NCBI GenBank assembly: GCA_018262195.1
Contig: JAGTRS010000020.1
Span: 1 to 64,000 of the forward strand
Source of the DNA: Pseudomonadota bacterium
Lineage (GTDB): Bacteria; Pseudomonadota; Gammaproteobacteria; Burkholderiales; Rhodocyclaceae
Reading direction: 5' to 3'
DNA: 64,000 bases
A program made the translations under genes and the position numbers. The first letter of the stretch is position 1. Every line of letters starts with the position of its first letter. The notes beneath the pieces are model-generated. The model was not told the DNA's origin. It worked only from the letters and a program-made list of their open reading frames with translations, and did not search any database. Below, in pieces: positions 27,406 through 38,300 of this stretch.

Positions 27406-27461
27406 ACGGATCGTCCTCGGAGCGCGTGTATACTTGGTTTGTGGTTAATTCCAAAAGGATT

Positions 27462-28151
27462 ATGAGCGCAATCGCTGACAACCTGCAAGCTGTCCGGGCC
27501 CGCATCGCCAATGCCGCCGTGGCGACTGGACGCTCGCCGGACACGGTACGTCTGCTCGCGGTCAGCAAGACGTGGCCGCTGTCGTGCATTCTTGAAGCAG
27601 CCGATGCCGGTCAGTGCGCTTTCGGCGAGAACTACGTGCAGGAAGGCATCGACAAGATTGCCGCCATCACCGGCCGCAATCTGGAATGGCATTTCATCGG
27701 GCCGCTGCAAAGCAACAAGTCCCGGTCCGTCGCCGAGCGCTTTGATTGGGTTCATTCAATCGAGCGCCTGAAAATTGCCGAACGCCTTTCGGCCCAGCGC
27801 CCTGCCTACCTGGCGCCCTTGCAAGTCTGTATTCAGGTCAATGTTTCCGGTGAGACCAGCAAGAGTGGCTGTGCGCCGGATGAAGCGCCTGGGCTGTGCA
27901 AGTCAATTGCAGCACTTCCCGGCCTCCGCCTGCGTGGCCTGATGGCTATCCCCGAACCGACTGACAGCATTGACGCCCAGCGCCTGCCGTTTCGCCAGCT
28001 ACGGCAAATTTACGAACATATCCGGGCCGCCGGCCTGCCACTCGATACACTCTCCATGGGCATGTCCCACGATCTTGAAGCCGCCGTTGCCGAAGGGGCA
28101 ACCATCGTCCGCATTGGCACGGCCATTTTTGGTGAAAGAAACTACGCATGA
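27462..28151 (+). CDS. yggS: YggS-family PLP-binding homeostasis protein
   Basis: The ATG at 27462 (MSAIADNLQAVRARI) follows an AAAAGGA ribosome-binding site; the track start at 27426 is rejected. The 229-residue TIM-barrel protein has the PLP lysine in LLAVSKTWP, plus NYVQEGIDKI, WHFIGPLQSNKSR and SMGMSHDLEAAV. YggS proteins bind pyridoxal phosphate without known catalytic activity and maintain PLP balance. It begins the yggS-proC-yggT-yggU unit and overlaps proC by four bases. Confidence 0.95.
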   Translation: MSAIADNLQAVRARIANAAVATGRSPDTVRLLAVSKTWPLSCILEAADAGQCAFGENYVQEGIDKIAAITGRNLEWHFIGPLQSNKSRSVAERFDWVHSIERLKIAERLSAQRPAYLAPLQVCIQVNVSGETSKSGCAPDEAPGLCKSIAALPGLRLRGLMAIPEPTDSIDAQRLPFRQLRQIYEHIRAAGLPLDTLSMGMSHDLEAAVAEGATIVRIGTAIFGERNYA

Positions 28152-28960
28152 AAATTGTTTTCCTTGGCGGTGGCAACATGGCCAACGCCCTGATCGGTGG
28201 CATGGTGAAGCAGGGCTTCGCGGCAGACGAAATCGAGGTGATTGATCTCGGCGCCGAAGCACGGAGCAAACTGAGCGAGAGCTACGGTGTTCGCTGCCAC
28301 GCCAGCGCTGACACCGCCCCGCGAGCGCCAGACATCCTGGTTCTTGCCGTCAAACCGCAACAGATGAAGGAGGCAGTCGCCCCCTTTGCCGGCCAGCTCG
28401 GCCAGGCACTGGTCATCAGCATCGCGGCCGGCCTCGACATGACAGCGCTATCACGCTGGCTGGGCGGCCATCGGCAGATCGTCCGCTGCATGCCCAATAC
28501 CCCGGCACTGATCGGTGCCGGCATTACTGGTCTGTGCGCCCTGCCGGAAGTCAGTGCCGAACAGCGCGCCGCCGCTGACCGCGTGCTGAAGGCTGTCGGC
28601 ACCACCGTCTGGATCGAAGATGAAGCGAAGATCGACGGTGTCACCGCGATTTCCGGCAGCGGACCGGCCTATGTTTTCCTGTTCATCGAAGCGCTGCAGC
28701 AGGCTGCAGCTGATCTCGGTCTCACACCGGAACAGGGACGTCAGCTTGCCATCGAAACCGTTCAGGGAGCTGCCGCCCTGGCTGCACAGTCTACTGAGCC
28801 GGCCTCAGTACTGCGCGAACGCGTCACCTCTAAGGGCGGCACGACCGCTGCTGCCTTGCAGGTCATGGCCGAACGCGGCGTCAAGGAAGGTATCGTGGCC
28901 GGTTGCCTGGCCGCCGAAGCGCGCGGCAGGGAACTCGGCAAGATTCTTGGAGCCAGCTGA
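28148..28960 (+). CDS. proC: Pyrroline-5-carboxylate reductase
   Basis: A 270-residue enzyme catalysing the last step of proline synthesis. The NAD(P)-binding loop is FLGGGNMANALIGG at the N-terminus, followed by LAVKPQQM, VRCMPNTPALIGAG and the family signature ISGSGPAYVFLFIEAL. It overlaps the yggS stop by four bases, and its own stop overlaps the next start (TGATG). Confidence 0.97.
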   Translation: MKIVFLGGGNMANALIGGMVKQGFAADEIEVIDLGAEARSKLSESYGVRCHASADTAPRAPDILVLAVKPQQMKEAVAPFAGQLGQALVISIAAGLDMTALSRWLGGHRQIVRCMPNTPALIGAGITGLCALPEVSAEQRAAADRVLKAVGTTVWIEDEAKIDGVTAISGSGPAYVFLFIEALQQAAADLGLTPEQGRQLAIETVQGAAALAAQSTEPASVLRERVTSKGGTTAAALQVMAERGVKEGIVAGCLAAEARGRELGKILGAS

Positions 28961-29493
28961 TGCAGGCCATCGCTTTTTTGCTTGACGCCATCGCCAGCTT
29001 CTTCTGTACCCTGTTTTTGTTGCGTTTCATGATGCAGGCGATGCGGGTTTCTTTCGGCGGCCAGATTGGCGACTTCGTCGTCAAGCTGACCAACTGGGCA
29101 GTCAAGCCACTTCGCCGGGTCATTCCCGGGGCAGGTGGCTTCGACTGGGCCAGCCTGATTGCCGCCTTGGGCGTACAACTGCTGCTGTCCGTGCTGCTGA
29201 TCGGGCTGGCCGGCCCGTCGTTGAACGCGGACCCAGGCAGCATCGCGCTGATGGCACTCTGGTTTGCAGTGCGCGCCCTGCTCCGCCTGGCGGTCTATAT
29301 CCTGATCGGCGCCCTGATCCTGCAGGCCGTCCTGTCGTGGATCAATCCCTATTCGCCATTGGCGGCGCCGGCCTACCAACTCACCCGTCCAATCCTCGAC
29401 CCGATCCGCCGCATCCTGCCGACCATTTCCGGTATCGACCTGTCGCCGCTGGTCGCCATCCTGTTGCTGCAGGTCGTGCTGATGCTCCTGTGA
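28960..29493 (+). CDS. yggT: YggT-family inner-membrane protein
   Basis: The ATG at 28960 overlaps the proC stop codon (TGATG); the track start at 28903 lies inside proC. The 177-residue product has two YggT repeats with about four membrane segments (AIAFLLDAIASFFCTLFLLRF, ALGVQLLLSVLLIGLAG, LRLAVYILIGALILQAVLSW, VAILLLQVVLMLL), each repeat with an NW..P or INPYSPL-type motif. The family is conserved beside proC, and a role in osmotic or division-related processes has been suggested but not settled. Confidence 0.9.
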   Translation: MQAIAFLLDAIASFFCTLFLLRFMMQAMRVSFGGQIGDFVVKLTNWAVKPLRRVIPGAGGFDWASLIAALGVQLLLSVLLIGLAGPSLNADPGSIALMALWFAVRALLRLAVYILIGALILQAVLSWINPYSPLAAPAYQLTRPILDPIRRILPTISGIDLSPLVAILLLQVVLMLL

Positions 29494-29780
29494 GCGACTG
29501 GTATCGCGTTGCTGGCGACGGCCGCATCACGCTGACCCTGCACATTCAGCCCGGCGCGAAAAAGACAGAATTCGCCGGGTTGCATGGCGATGCGCTGAAA
29601 ATCCGCCTCGCTGCACCACCGGTCGACGGCAAGGCCAACGAGGCACTGATCAAGTTTGTTGCCGAAACGCTGGGGCTGGCTAAATCTTCAGTAAGCCTGA
29701 AGAGCGGGCAGACTTCCCGGCGCAAGGTGCTGGAAGTTGTGGGGGCCAGCGCCACGACTATCGCCGGGCTGGCTTCCTGA
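29490..29780 (+). CDS. yggU: YggU/DUF167-family protein
   Basis: The start is a GTG at 29490 that overlaps the yggT stop as GTGA; the track places it in a longer frame from 29337. The 96-residue protein reads MSDWYRVAGDGRITLTLHIQPGAKK and carries the family block APPVDGKANEALIKFVAETLG and SGQTSRRK. The function is unknown; it is the small conserved last gene of the yggS-proC-yggT cluster. A hairpin follows directly. Confidence 0.9.
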   Translation: MSDWYRVAGDGRITLTLHIQPGAKKTEFAGLHGDALKIRLAAPPVDGKANEALIKFVAETLGLAKSSVSLKSGQTSRRKVLEVVGASATTIAGLAS

Positions 29781-29809
29781 AAAAAGCGGCCTGCGAAGCA
29801 GCCGCTTTC
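29779..29809. terminator. Bidirectional terminator between yggU and the ComEA-like gene
   Basis: AAAGCGG-C-CTGC-GAA-GCAG-CCGCTTT forms an 11-bp stem with one bulge. On the minus strand it is followed by six T residues (strong), and on the plus strand by a shorter broken T run. It serves the convergent genes on both sides. Confidence 0.85.
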
Positions 29810-29827
29810 GCTTGAAGCTCCCTGCGT

Positions 29828-30109
29828 TTATTTTTTCGCGACAGCCTTGGCAGCACCATCACCCACCGTCAAGTCGCTGCGCAGTTTGGCAACGCTTTTC
29901 TCGCCAAAACCTTTGACGCCTTTCAGGTCATCCACCGATTTGAAGGGACCATTCTTGGTCCGGTAATCGACAATAGCCTTGGCTTTGCTCGGGCCGATTC
30001 CCTTGATTCCGTCAAGTTCGTCGACGCTGGCGGTGTTGAGGTTTACCGCTGCAAAAGCCAGGCTGATGCTGGACAAAAGAACAAGAATCAGGGCTAGTAA
30101 GCGTTTCAT
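29828..30109 (-). CDS. ComEA-like helix-hairpin-helix DNA-binding protein
   Basis: The ATG at 30109 (MKRLLALILVLLSSISLAFA) follows a GGAGGAG ribosome-binding site. After the signal peptide, the mature protein of about 73 residues starts VNLNTASVDELDGIKGIGPSKAKAIVDYR, a tandem helix-hairpin-helix with two GIG/GFG turns. Short ComEA homologues bind incoming DNA in the periplasm during natural transformation, often with type IV pili, which this organism has. The C-terminus is Lys/Ala rich. Confidence 0.88.
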   Translation of the reverse strand: MKRLLALILVLLSSISLAFAAVNLNTASVDELDGIKGIGPSKAKAIVDYRTKNGPFKSVDDLKGVKGFGEKSVAKLRSDLTVGDGAAKAVAKK

Positions 30110-30154
30110 CGGGTGCTCCTCCAGATTGGAAAATAATCGCGCTGCACAAGACAA

Positions 30155-30183
30155 CGGCCTCGCCGGAACGCCCGGCGAGGCCG
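30155..30183 (-). terminator. Hairpin after the pyrimidine operon
   Basis: CGGCCTCGCCGG pairs perfectly with CCGGCGAGGCCG around a five-base loop, 40 bases after the pyrX stop. The following minus-strand sequence, TTGTCTTG, is only moderately T-rich. Confidence 0.65.
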
Positions 30184-30223
30184 CTTCATTCTAATGCAAA
30201 ACAGGTAAATTATTCCAAGTGCA

Positions 30224-31480
30224 TTAACCGAATGCCTGATAGACAAGACGCCCGCCGACTAGTGTAGCCTTGACCTGGCCGGTCATCATGTAGCCCAACC
30301 ACGGTGAGTTCTTGCCGCGGCTCTTGAGGGCTTCCGGCGTCAGTTGCCAGGTCGCTTCCGGATCAAAAACACAGACATCGGCGCTTGCCCCGACCGCCAA
30401 ATGACCGCTGGATAACCCGAGCACTTCGGCTGGCGCCGAGGTAATCCGGGCCAGTGCGGTCGGCAAATCAATCTGCGCCGCTTCAGCCCATTTCAAGGTC
30501 AGCGGCAGAAGAACTTCAAGGCCGGTGGCCCCCGGCTTGGCCTCACCGAAGGGTAGCAACTTGTCATCGGCCCCAACCGGTGTGTGGTCGGAACAGATCG
30601 CCGCCAGACCGCTGGCAGCCGCCGATGAAAGGGCCAGACGGTCGCTCTGGGCACGCAATGGCGGGCAGAAGCGGGCATGCGGATTGAAGAAGCCGATGTC
30701 GTTCTCGGTCAGCAACAGGTGATGCACACCAACGTCGCAGGTGATCGGCAGATGATCGTGCTGGGCGCGCTGGATCAGCGCCATGCCGGCGGCCGACGAG
30801 ATGCGGGTCAGGTGTACCCTGCAGCCGGTGTCGCGCACTAACTGGATGATCGTCCCGATGGCAATCGTTTCGGCCGCCACCGGAATCCCGGCCAGGCCAA
30901 GACGACTGGCCACTTCGCCTTCATGGGCAATGCCGTTGCGCGACAGCCAGTAATCCTGCGGTTGCAGCCAGATGGCAAAACCGAAGGTTGCCGCGTATTC
31001 CATGGCGCGCAGCAGCGCTTCAGTATCGACGACCGTCTTGTTGGCCTGTGAAAAAGCCACACAGCCGGCCTTCTTGAGGCCGGCCAGCTCGGAAAGGCGC
31101 TCACCATTGAGGCCCAGCGTCAGGGCACCAAGCGGCAAGACGCGAGCTCTGCCGATTTCCGCACCACGATGCACGAGGCGATCTGCCAGCTCGGGTTCGT
31201 CCAGCGGGGGATCGGCATCCGGAGGCACGACCACCGAGGTCACGCCCCCAGCCACGGCCGCAGCCAGTTCGGCCTCAATGCTGTTCAGACGGGCACCAAG
31301 ATCGATCAGGCCAGGGCAGACAACGCAACCGGCTGCGTCGATGCTCTGCTCGGCAGCGAAGCCGGCAGGGGCCTCGCCAATACCGGCCACCCTGCCATCC
31401 GCGATATACAGCGAGGTATTGCTACGGTCGATGCCGTTTTTTGGGTCAATGACGCGGCCGTTCTTTATTTCGATGTTCAT
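30224..31480 (-). CDS. pyrX: Dihydroorotase-like protein, probably non-catalytic (PyrX/PyrC')
   Basis: The ATG at 31480 (MNIEIKNGRVIDPKNG) is chosen over 31495. The 418-residue protein has the dihydroorotase fold, but the metal-binding HxH after the first strand is absent: the usual PGLID-x-HxH site reads PGLIDLGARLN, and the later histidine site reads LQPQDYW. AICSDHTP is retained. Such degenerate homologues next to pyrB are known in pseudomonads, where they are structural partners needed for aspartate transcarbamoylase assembly rather than enzymes. It starts one base after the pyrB stop. A true PyrC would be needed elsewhere. Confidence 0.88.
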   Translation of the reverse strand: MNIEIKNGRVIDPKNGIDRSNTSLYIADGRVAGIGEAPAGFAAEQSIDAAGCVVCPGLIDLGARLNSIEAELAAAVAGGVTSVVVPPDADPPLDEPELADRLVHRGAEIGRARVLPLGALTLGLNGERLSELAGLKKAGCVAFSQANKTVVDTEALLRAMEYAATFGFAIWLQPQDYWLSRNGIAHEGEVASRLGLAGIPVAAETIAIGTIIQLVRDTGCRVHLTRISSAAGMALIQRAQHDHLPITCDVGVHHLLLTENDIGFFNPHARFCPPLRAQSDRLALSSAAASGLAAICSDHTPVGADDKLLPFGEAKPGATGLEVLLPLTLKWAEAAQIDLPTALARITSAPAEVLGLSSGHLAVGASADVCVFDPEATWQLTPEALKSRGKNSPWLGYMMTGQVKATLVGGRLVYQAFG

Positions 31481-31481
31481 A

Positions 31482-32441
31482 TCAGTTCCCCGCAACGATG
31501 CTCATGACGGCCATGCGCACAGCAATGCCGAAGGTGACCTGAGGCAGGATGACGGCCTGCGGTCCGTCGGCCACTGCCGAATGGATTTCGACGCCCCGGT
31601 TCATCGGCCCCGGATGCATCACGATGGCATCCGGCTTGGCCAGCGCCAACTTCTGCGGCGTCAGGCCGTAGTGGCGGAAGTATTCACCGGCCGAAGGCAG
31701 CAGCGCGCCAGTCATCCGTTCGTTCTGCAGACGCAGCATGATGACCACATCAACGTCTTTCAAACCTTCGTTCATGTCGTGGAAGACATGCACGCCGAGC
31801 TTATCGAGATGCTTGGGCAGCAAGGTTTCCGGGCCGATGGCGCGGACTTCCGGGACGCCGAGCGTGGTCAGGGCATGAATATCGGAACGGGCGACACGCG
31901 AATGCAGAATGTCACCGACAATGGCCACACGCAGTTGCGTGAAATCCTTCTTGTAGTGGCGGATCGTGTACATGTCGAGCAGGCCCTGCGTCGGGTGGGC
32001 ATGCCGCCCGTCACCGGCATTGACGACGTGGATGTCGTCGCGACCGGCTCGCTGCAAGTGCTCGGCAATGAGGTAGGGCGCACCGCTCGAAGCATGGCGC
32101 ACAACGAACAGGTTGGCGTGCATGGCACACAGGTTGTCGATGGTGTCGAGCAGGGTCTCACCCTTGCTGGCCGAGGACTTGTTGATGTCGAGATTGATGA
32201 CGTCAGCCGACAGGCGCTTGGCTGCAATCTCGAAGGTGGTGCGAGTCCGCGTCGAGTTCTCGAAAAACAAGTTAAAGACGCTCTTACCCCGCAACAGCGG
32301 CACCTTCTTGACCTCACGTGCAGAGACTTCCATGAAGGAGGCGGCGGTATCAAGAATCTGGTTCAGGATGGCCTTGGGCAGGCCTTCAACGGACAACAGA
32401 TGGCTGAGCTCGCCGTTCTTGTTCAACTGCGGGTTATGCAT
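31482..32441 (-). CDS. pyrB: Aspartate carbamoyltransferase catalytic subunit
   Basis: The ATG at 32441 ([16 protein letters not shown]) follows a GGAGGC ribosome-binding site, giving 319 residues. The carbamoyl-phosphate loop is [12 protein letters not shown] (about residue 60), followed by the [15 protein letters not shown] region, [19 protein letters not shown] and the aspartate-loop [11 protein letters not shown]. It performs the committed step of pyrimidine synthesis. It overlaps the pyrR stop by eight bases and abuts pyrX. Confidence 0.96.
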   Translation of the reverse strand: MHNPQLNKNGELSHLLSVEGLPKAILNQILDTAASFMEVSAREVKKVPLLRGKSVFNLFFENSTRTRTTFEIAAKRLSADVINLDINKSSASKGETLLDTIDNLCAMHANLFVVRHASSGAPYLIAEHLQRAGRDDIHVVNAGDGRHAHPTQGLLDMYTIRHYKKDFTQLRVAIVGDILHSRVARSDIHALTTLGVPEVRAIGPETLLPKHLDKLGVHVFHDMNEGLKDVDVVIMLRLQNERMTGALLPSAGEYFRHYGLTPQKLALAKPDAIVMHPGPMNRGVEIHSAVADGPQAVILPQVTFGIAVRMAVMSIVAGN

Positions 32442-32943
32442 TTTCCAGCCTCCAGGCGAGTTGACCGGCATCGTTGCGGGCAAGTACCAGATTCTCCCCT
32501 TCGCTCAACGCCACACCCCAGACACAATAGGTCGCACCAATCGGCAGTTCGCGCCCGCCGCGGTCGGCGAGCAGCGCCAGTTCAACGGCTGCCGGGCGAC
32601 CGTAATCGAACAGTTCGTTGATGGCGGCGCGCGTCGTGCGACCGGTATAGAGGACGTCATCCACCAGAATGATGTGGCGACCTTCGACATCGAAGGGGAT
32701 AACTGTCGGCCGACACTGCGGATGCAGGCCTTTTTCGGCGAAGTCATCACGGTAAAAGGAGACATCAATCATCCCGATGTCTTCCGAGAGCCCGAGCAGC
32801 TCTTTGAGTCGTTCTGCGACCCAGGCGCCACCACTGAAAATACCGACCAGCGCGGGGTTCTTGTGCAAATGTGGACGAATCAGGTCAGCCAGTTGGCGAC
32901 ACTGAGTCTCGGCATCAGGCAGAGGGTTGGGCAGGGATGACAT
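32434..32943 (-). CDS. pyrR: PyrR bifunctional pyrimidine regulator/uracil phosphoribosyltransferase
   Basis: The ATG at 32943 ([15 protein letters not shown]) gives 169 residues, normal for PyrR; the longer track frame overlaps ruvX excessively. The PRPP loop is [19 protein letters not shown], and VDVSFYRDD-like DVSFYRDDF is present. In Gram-positive bacteria PyrR binds pyr mRNA; in proteobacteria the regulatory role is less certain, and no obvious anti-terminator stem was seen before pyrB here. The start overlaps ruvX by about 29 bases. Confidence 0.93.
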   Translation of the reverse strand: MSSLPNPLPDAETQCRQLADLIRPHLHKNPALVGIFSGGAWVAERLKELLGLSEDIGMIDVSFYRDDFAEKGLHPQCRPTVIPFDVEGRHIILVDDVLYTGRTTRAAINELFDYGRPAAVELALLADRGGRELPIGATYCVWGVALSEGENLVLARNDAGQLAWRLENA

Positions 32944-33355
32944 GGTGCGGGCTTTCGAACCAGGTTTGAAGGATAAGTTGAGCCGCCACTGCATCGAGTA
33001 GCGGCTTGGCGGTTTTGCTGTTGCGGCCGGTTTCGCGCAATCGCGCTTCGGCATCGATTGACGTCAGGCGTTCATCGGCAAAAGAAACCGGCAGATTAAA
33101 ACGTCTTGCCAGACGTTCGGCGAACTTGGTCGCCAGACGCGTCATTTCATGCGGCGTTCCATCGGCATGGGTGGGCAGCCCGACAACCAATAGCACAGGC
33201 TGCCATTCCGCCACCAGCTTGCCAATGGCGGCGAAACGGTCATCGTTGGACTCAGCGTGAATAGTGGTCAATGGATGTGCCGAACAGAGCAAGGTCTCAC
33301 CGGTAGCGACGCCGATGCGCTTTTCGCCGAAATCGAAGGCGAGAACCGTACCCAC
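32915..33355 (-). CDS. ruvX: RuvX/YqgF-family Holliday junction resolvase-like nuclease
   Basis: The likely start is a GTG at 33355, one base after the algH stop, giving 146 residues beginning (M)[18 protein letters not shown]. This is the RNase H-like fold with the first catalytic aspartate in LAFDFG, then [15 protein letters not shown] and FADERLTS. The family acts in pre-16S rRNA 5' end processing and is proposed for junction resolution. It sits in the conserved algH-ruvX-pyrR-pyrB block. Confidence 0.92.
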   Translation of the reverse strand: MGTVLAFDFGEKRIGVATGETLLCSAHPLTTIHAESNDDRFAAIGKLVAEWQPVLLVVGLPTHADGTPHEMTRLATKFAERLARRFNLPVSFADERLTSIDAEARLRETGRNSKTAKPLLDAVAAQLILQTWFESPHHVIPAQPSA

Positions 33356-33356
33356 C

Positions 33357-33917
33357 TCAGGCGTGTCCAGCCACGTCGGAAAGCTGGGAAAAGCTGATCC
33401 CGAGTTTCTGCATGGCGGCGGGCAGACGCTCTTCCGGGGGCAGATCGAACAGGATGCTGGCCTTGGCCGGCACCGTGAGCCAAGAGTTCTGCGCGAGCTC
33501 CTCTTCAAGCTGTCCGGCATCCCAGCCGGCGTAGCCCAGGGTAACGAGGATTTCCGCCGGCAAACCGGCACTGCCGACTGAATTCAGCACATCGCGCGAA
33601 CTGGTCAGGCCGACATCGCTATTGACGGCCAGCGTGGACTGCCATTGGCCAATTGGGCGATGGAGCACAAAGCCACGATCCAGCTGAACAGGACCACCGA
33701 AATAAACGGGCAGGTTGGCGAGATTCGTCGCCTCGAGCTTGATATCGATTTTTTCAAGCAAACCAGCCAGATTCATGTCGATCGGACGATTGACGATAAT
33801 GCCCAGCGCACCGTTCTCATTGTGTTCGCAGATATAGACCAGCGCGTTGGAAAAGTACGGATCTTCCAGCGTTGGCATGGCAATGAGAAAGTTATCAGTC
33901 AGATTGACGTTATCCAT
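33357..33917 (-). CDS. algH: AlgH/YqgE (UPF0301) family protein
   Basis: The ATG at 33917 ([15 protein letters not shown]) gives 186 residues. Family blocks visible are [51 protein letters not shown] and [18 protein letters not shown]. The molecular function is unknown. It heads the algH-ruvX-pyrR-pyrB-pyrX unit and is divergent from phrB with a 38-base gap. Confidence 0.94.
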   Translation of the reverse strand: MDNVNLTDNFLIAMPTLEDPYFSNALVYICEHNENGALGIIVNRPIDMNLAGLLEKIDIKLEATNLANLPVYFGGPVQLDRGFVLHRPIGQWQSTLAVNSDVGLTSSRDVLNSVGSAGLPAEILVTLGYAGWDAGQLEEELAQNSWLTVPAKASILFDLPPEERLPAAMQKLGISFSQLSDVAGHA

Positions 33918-33955
33918 GACTGGAATTTTAATCGCCGGGGAGGTACAAACCAACC

Positions 33956-35368
33956 ATGAGCAAAGAAAAAGCCTTGGTCTGGTTCCGTCGCGACCTGCGT
34001 GACAATGACCATGCCGCCCTTAGCGCGGCCCTTGCAGAGACGCAGCAGGTTTATTGCGCCTTTGTTTTCGATAGCGATATTCTTGATGCGCTTCCCACAC
34101 GCCACGACCGCCGGGTGCATTTCATCCGGGAATCACTGGTCGAACTGGATATGGCTTTGCGCGCAAAAGGCGGCGGGCTGATCGTTCGCCATGGCCGGGC
34201 AGTTGACGAAATATCTGCCCTCGCCAAGGAACTTGGCGTGTCTGCCGTATTCGCCAATCGAGACTACGAACCCTCAGCCAAACACCGAGATACCCAAGTT
34301 GCCGAACAACTCCAGGCTGACGGTATCGCCTTCCACAGCTTCAAGGATCAAGCCATTTTTGACGGCGATGAAGTATTGACTCTGGCAGGAAAAGCCTTTT
34401 CCGTCTTCACGCCCTACAAAAATGCCTGGCTGAAACGACTGACTGCAGTCGACTACGCTACTTGGCCTTGCAACGGACAATTTGCCGGCAAAGAATTGGC
34501 AGGCGTTCCAACGTTGGAAGAGATTGGCTTCATCTCAACTGAACTGGCCAAACTCGGCATCCAGCCGGGCATGTCCGGCGCCGAGGCGCTCTGGAATGAT
34601 TTTGCCGGCGGCCGTATCGTGCGCTATGGCAGCTTGCGCGACTTCCCTGCCGTAAAGGGCGTCTCCTACCTGTCCGTTCATCTGCGCTTCGGGACGATCT
34701 CGATTCGCCAACTGGTACACAAGGCACTGGAACCGAAAGCTGACACTTGGCTCAGCGAACTGATCTGGCGGGATTTCTACTTCATGATCCTCGACCACTT
34801 TCCCCGTGTCGTCGGCCACGCTTTCAAGCCCGAATATGATGCGATTGAGTGGGCCAATCGCCCCGAGGCATTCGCGGCTTGGTGCGAGGGGTGCACCGGT
34901 TACCCGCTGGTCGACGCCGCCATGCGCCAGCTCAATCACAGCGGCTGGATGCATAACCGCCTGCGCATGGTCGTCGCCTCCTTCCTGACCAAGGATCTCG
35001 GCCTCGACTGGCGACTCGGTGAGCGGTATTTTGCCGAGCAACTCAACGATTTCGATCTGTCGGCCAACAATGGTGGCTGGCAATGGGCCTCATCAAGCGG
35101 CTGCGATGCCCAGCCCTATTTCCGGATATTCAATCCGATCACGCAGTCTGAAAAGTTTGACGCAGAAGGCAAGTTCATCCGCCGCTACGTACCGGAGCTG
35201 GCCAAAGTGCCGGACAAGTACATCCATGCGCCATGGAGGATGGGACGCATCGAGCAGGAAGCCTTGGGGGTGGTGATCGGCCGCGACTACCCTGCACCGA
35301 TCATTGATCACGCAACGGCCAGGGATGAAACCCTGGCCCGTTACGCGGTCGTCAAAAAGCAGGCTTAG
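33956..35368 (+). CDS. phrB: Deoxyribodipyrimidine photolyase
   Basis: A 470-residue class I photolyase/cryptochrome-family protein that repairs cyclobutane pyrimidine dimers with light. It begins [18 protein letters not shown] (antenna-domain Rossmann start). The FAD domain has [26 protein letters not shown], the photolyase signature [17 protein letters not shown], and [23 protein letters not shown]. The tryptophans expected for electron transfer lie in these blocks. Its stop codon overlaps the stop of the convergent CheA hybrid gene (shared bases 35366-35367). Confidence 0.96.
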   Translation: MSKEKALVWFRRDLRDNDHAALSAALAETQQVYCAFVFDSDILDALPTRHDRRVHFIRESLVELDMALRAKGGGLIVRHGRAVDEISALAKELGVSAVFANRDYEPSAKHRDTQVAEQLQADGIAFHSFKDQAIFDGDEVLTLAGKAFSVFTPYKNAWLKRLTAVDYATWPCNGQFAGKELAGVPTLEEIGFISTELAKLGIQPGMSGAEALWNDFAGGRIVRYGSLRDFPAVKGVSYLSVHLRFGTISIRQLVHKALEPKADTWLSELIWRDFYFMILDHFPRVVGHAFKPEYDAIEWANRPEAFAAWCEGCTGYPLVDAAMRQLNHSGWMHNRLRMVVASFLTKDLGLDWRLGERYFAEQLNDFDLSANNGGWQWASSSGCDAQPYFRIFNPITQSEKFDAEGKFIRRYVPELAKVPDKYIHAPWRMGRIEQEALGVVIGRDYPAPIIDHATARDETLARYAVVKKQA

Positions 35369-38300
35369 TGAGCCCTTCTCGCCTTGGTATAGCCTTCGAC
35401 GAGGCTGAGCAATTCAACTTCGTCGTAGGGCTTGCCCAAGTAATGGTTTGCACCGATTTCCAGAGCGTAGTTGCGATGCTTGTCGGCCGTCCGTGAGGTG
35501 ATCATGATGATCGGCACAGAACGCAGACGCTCCTCGGCGCGAATGTTACGCACCAGATCGAAGCCATCCATGCGCGGCATTTCGATGTCCGACAAGATCA
35601 CATCCGGCATCACGTCGATCAGCTGCTCCAGGGCATCGACACCATCCTTGGCCAGGATGACCTGATAGCCTTCGCGCATCAGCAGACGGCTGGTGATCTT
35701 GCGTACAGTCAATGAATCGTCGACAACCATGACCGTCGGCTGGGTTTCCATCGCCGTTGCGACCGGCTCAGGCGCTGCCGGCACGGCAGCCACTGCGGCC
35801 TGGGTACCAACCACCGGCGCACGACTGGCCAATGCCACCGGATTCAGGATCAGCACAACTCTACCGTCACCAAGCACCGTGGCGCCTGCAATGCCGACCA
35901 CCCGGGCCAGTTGCACCCCGATATTCTTGACGACAACTTCCTGGTTACCCTTGAGTTCATCGACAAGAATAGCCACCCGCTGCGAACCGGAACGCAGTAG
36001 CAGCACCCAATATTGGCGATGCAATTCCGGAACTGCCTGGGTATCACCCAGCAGATGCGGCAGGTACTGGAAGGGGTAACGATTGCCCTGCCACGTTACT
36101 TCGCCTTGTTCGCGGTAAGCAGCGAGGGCCTTCTCCTTCATTTCCATGACCTGTTCGATCATCGTTGAAGGCACCGCATACAGGTGGCTGCCGGCCCGGA
36201 TCAACAAGGTCTGCGTCACCGCCAGGGTCAGCGGCAGGTAGAGTCGGAAGGTCGTTCCCTGCCCCGCCTGCGACAGGATTTCGATACGCCCGCCCAGTTC
36301 GGCCACTTCGGTCTTCACGACGTCCATACCGACACCGCGACCGGCGAGTTGAGTCAGTTCGAGAGCGGTCGAGAAACCAGGCTGGAAGATGAAGTCATAG
36401 AGCGTTGCCTCGTCGGCTTCCTGCCCCGGCTGGAGAAGGCCCATGGCCTCGGCGCGAGCACGGATACGAGCGATATCCAGACCCTTGCCATCATCGGACA
36501 TGGAAAGAATGATTTCATTACCTTCCTGGGCGATCTTGACGACGATTTCGCCGGCTTCCTGCTTGCCAGCAGCGAGGCGGTGATCGCGATCTTCGATACC
36601 GTGCGTCACGGCATTGCGCAACATGTGCTCAATCGGCGCCAGCATCTTGTCGAGCACCGAGCGGTCGATATCAACCTGGCCGCCCACGATGTCCAGATTG
36701 GCCCGTTTCCCGGTTTCCTTGGCGGTCTGCCGCACGATACGGTAAAGACGCTCAGTCTGACTGGAGAACGGCAGCATGCGAACGCCCATGAGCTCTTGCT
36801 GCAGGCTGCGATTCAGGCGCGACTGCGCCAGAATCGCCGCATTGGCATCATCGAGATTCTTCAAGAGGTTCTGCTGAACGGTCGCCACGTCATTGACCGA
36901 TTCGGCCATGAAGCGCGTCAGTTCCTGGAAGCGTGTGAAGCGGTCGAGTTCCAGCGGATCGAAATCGGCATCACCTTCCGGGGTATGGGCAACGTGTGCC
37001 TGGATCTGGGATTCGGCCTGAATTTCAATTTCGCGTAGCTGACGGCGCAGACGAATGACGTTTTCTGTCAATTCAAGCAGCGAGCCTTTCAGGCTGCGCA
37101 TTTCACCTTCAATCCGGGTTCGGGCAATGGACAACTCGCCCGCTTCGTTAACCAGACGATCAATGAGGTCAGCACGAACACGCAACGTGGCGCGCTGGCC
37201 GCCGGCATCGGATTCCGCTTCCGCTTCGACATGAAGCGGCTGCACGACAGCAGGCGTTGCCGTTTCACCAGCAACAGCGGGAACCTCCTCAACAGCCATC
37301 TCTTGCGGTCCGGCCCGCAGGCGTTCAACCGCTTGCACCAGCGTGTCGCATCCCGCTTCAATTTCATCAATGAATGCCGGTGTCGCCTGTCCTGCACGCA
37401 TGGCCTCTTCGACCCGCGCCTCAAGCATGTGCGTTACTTCACCGAGATTCATCGCCCCCGCCATCCGAGCACTACCCTTGAAGGTATGCATCAAACGGGC
37501 AATTGCCTTGGGCGCGGCGCCAGCAGCCGGGTCTCCACGCCAGGCGCGAAGTTGCATCGTCAGGTCACGCGTCAGGTCCACCGCCTCTTCTAGGAAGATC
37601 GGCAGTAGCTGTTCGTCGAATTCGTCAGTCAGCAGCGGTAGAACGGGTGCCTGCGCCACGGCGGCGGGTTCCGGTTCCAGTTCTGCAACAGCAGTCTGCG
37701 TACCAGGCAGCTGAATAATCTCTGCGCTAGCCGGCGGCAACGACTCCTCAACGGGAGCCGGATGGTAGATATCATCCAGCGCGGAAATCAGTTGCTGCTG
37801 CTCGTCCGGCGCGCGCTGCTGCGCCAGTGCGTCAAACATTCCCTCAAGGGTAATGATGCTCTGCCGAACGGTTTCCAGCCCCTCGATACTCTCCGGATGG
37901 GCTGAACCATCCCGGCGCAACAAGGCATGCTCAAGGGCGAGAGCCAGTCGATGCAGCGGCATCAAGCCAACGGTTGCCGCAATACCACCCAAGGTATGGG
38001 CAGCGCGAGTCATTTCGAAAGTAGTGGGCCCGGACGGGTTGGCATCAAGCACCGCATAGCTGTCAACCAGCGTCTGAAGATAACCACGCGCTTCGTCACG
38101 GAAAATATCGTACAAGGTTGGCGATGCCGTCACCATTGACGGCACGCTCGACGACTCAAGTACCGGTTCTGTCACCAGCGTGGGTGACTCCTCGGGGGAC
38201 TCCTCTTCAGGAAACTCCACGAGAGCTATTGTTTCGGGCAACTCCTCGACGACAGGCAACTCGGCAGCATCGAACTGCTCCACTTCGACGAAGCCTGCCT

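Noticed and set aside
30972-32621. 549-residue plus-strand ORF
   Set aside because: Antisense to pyrX and pyrB; no domain seen.
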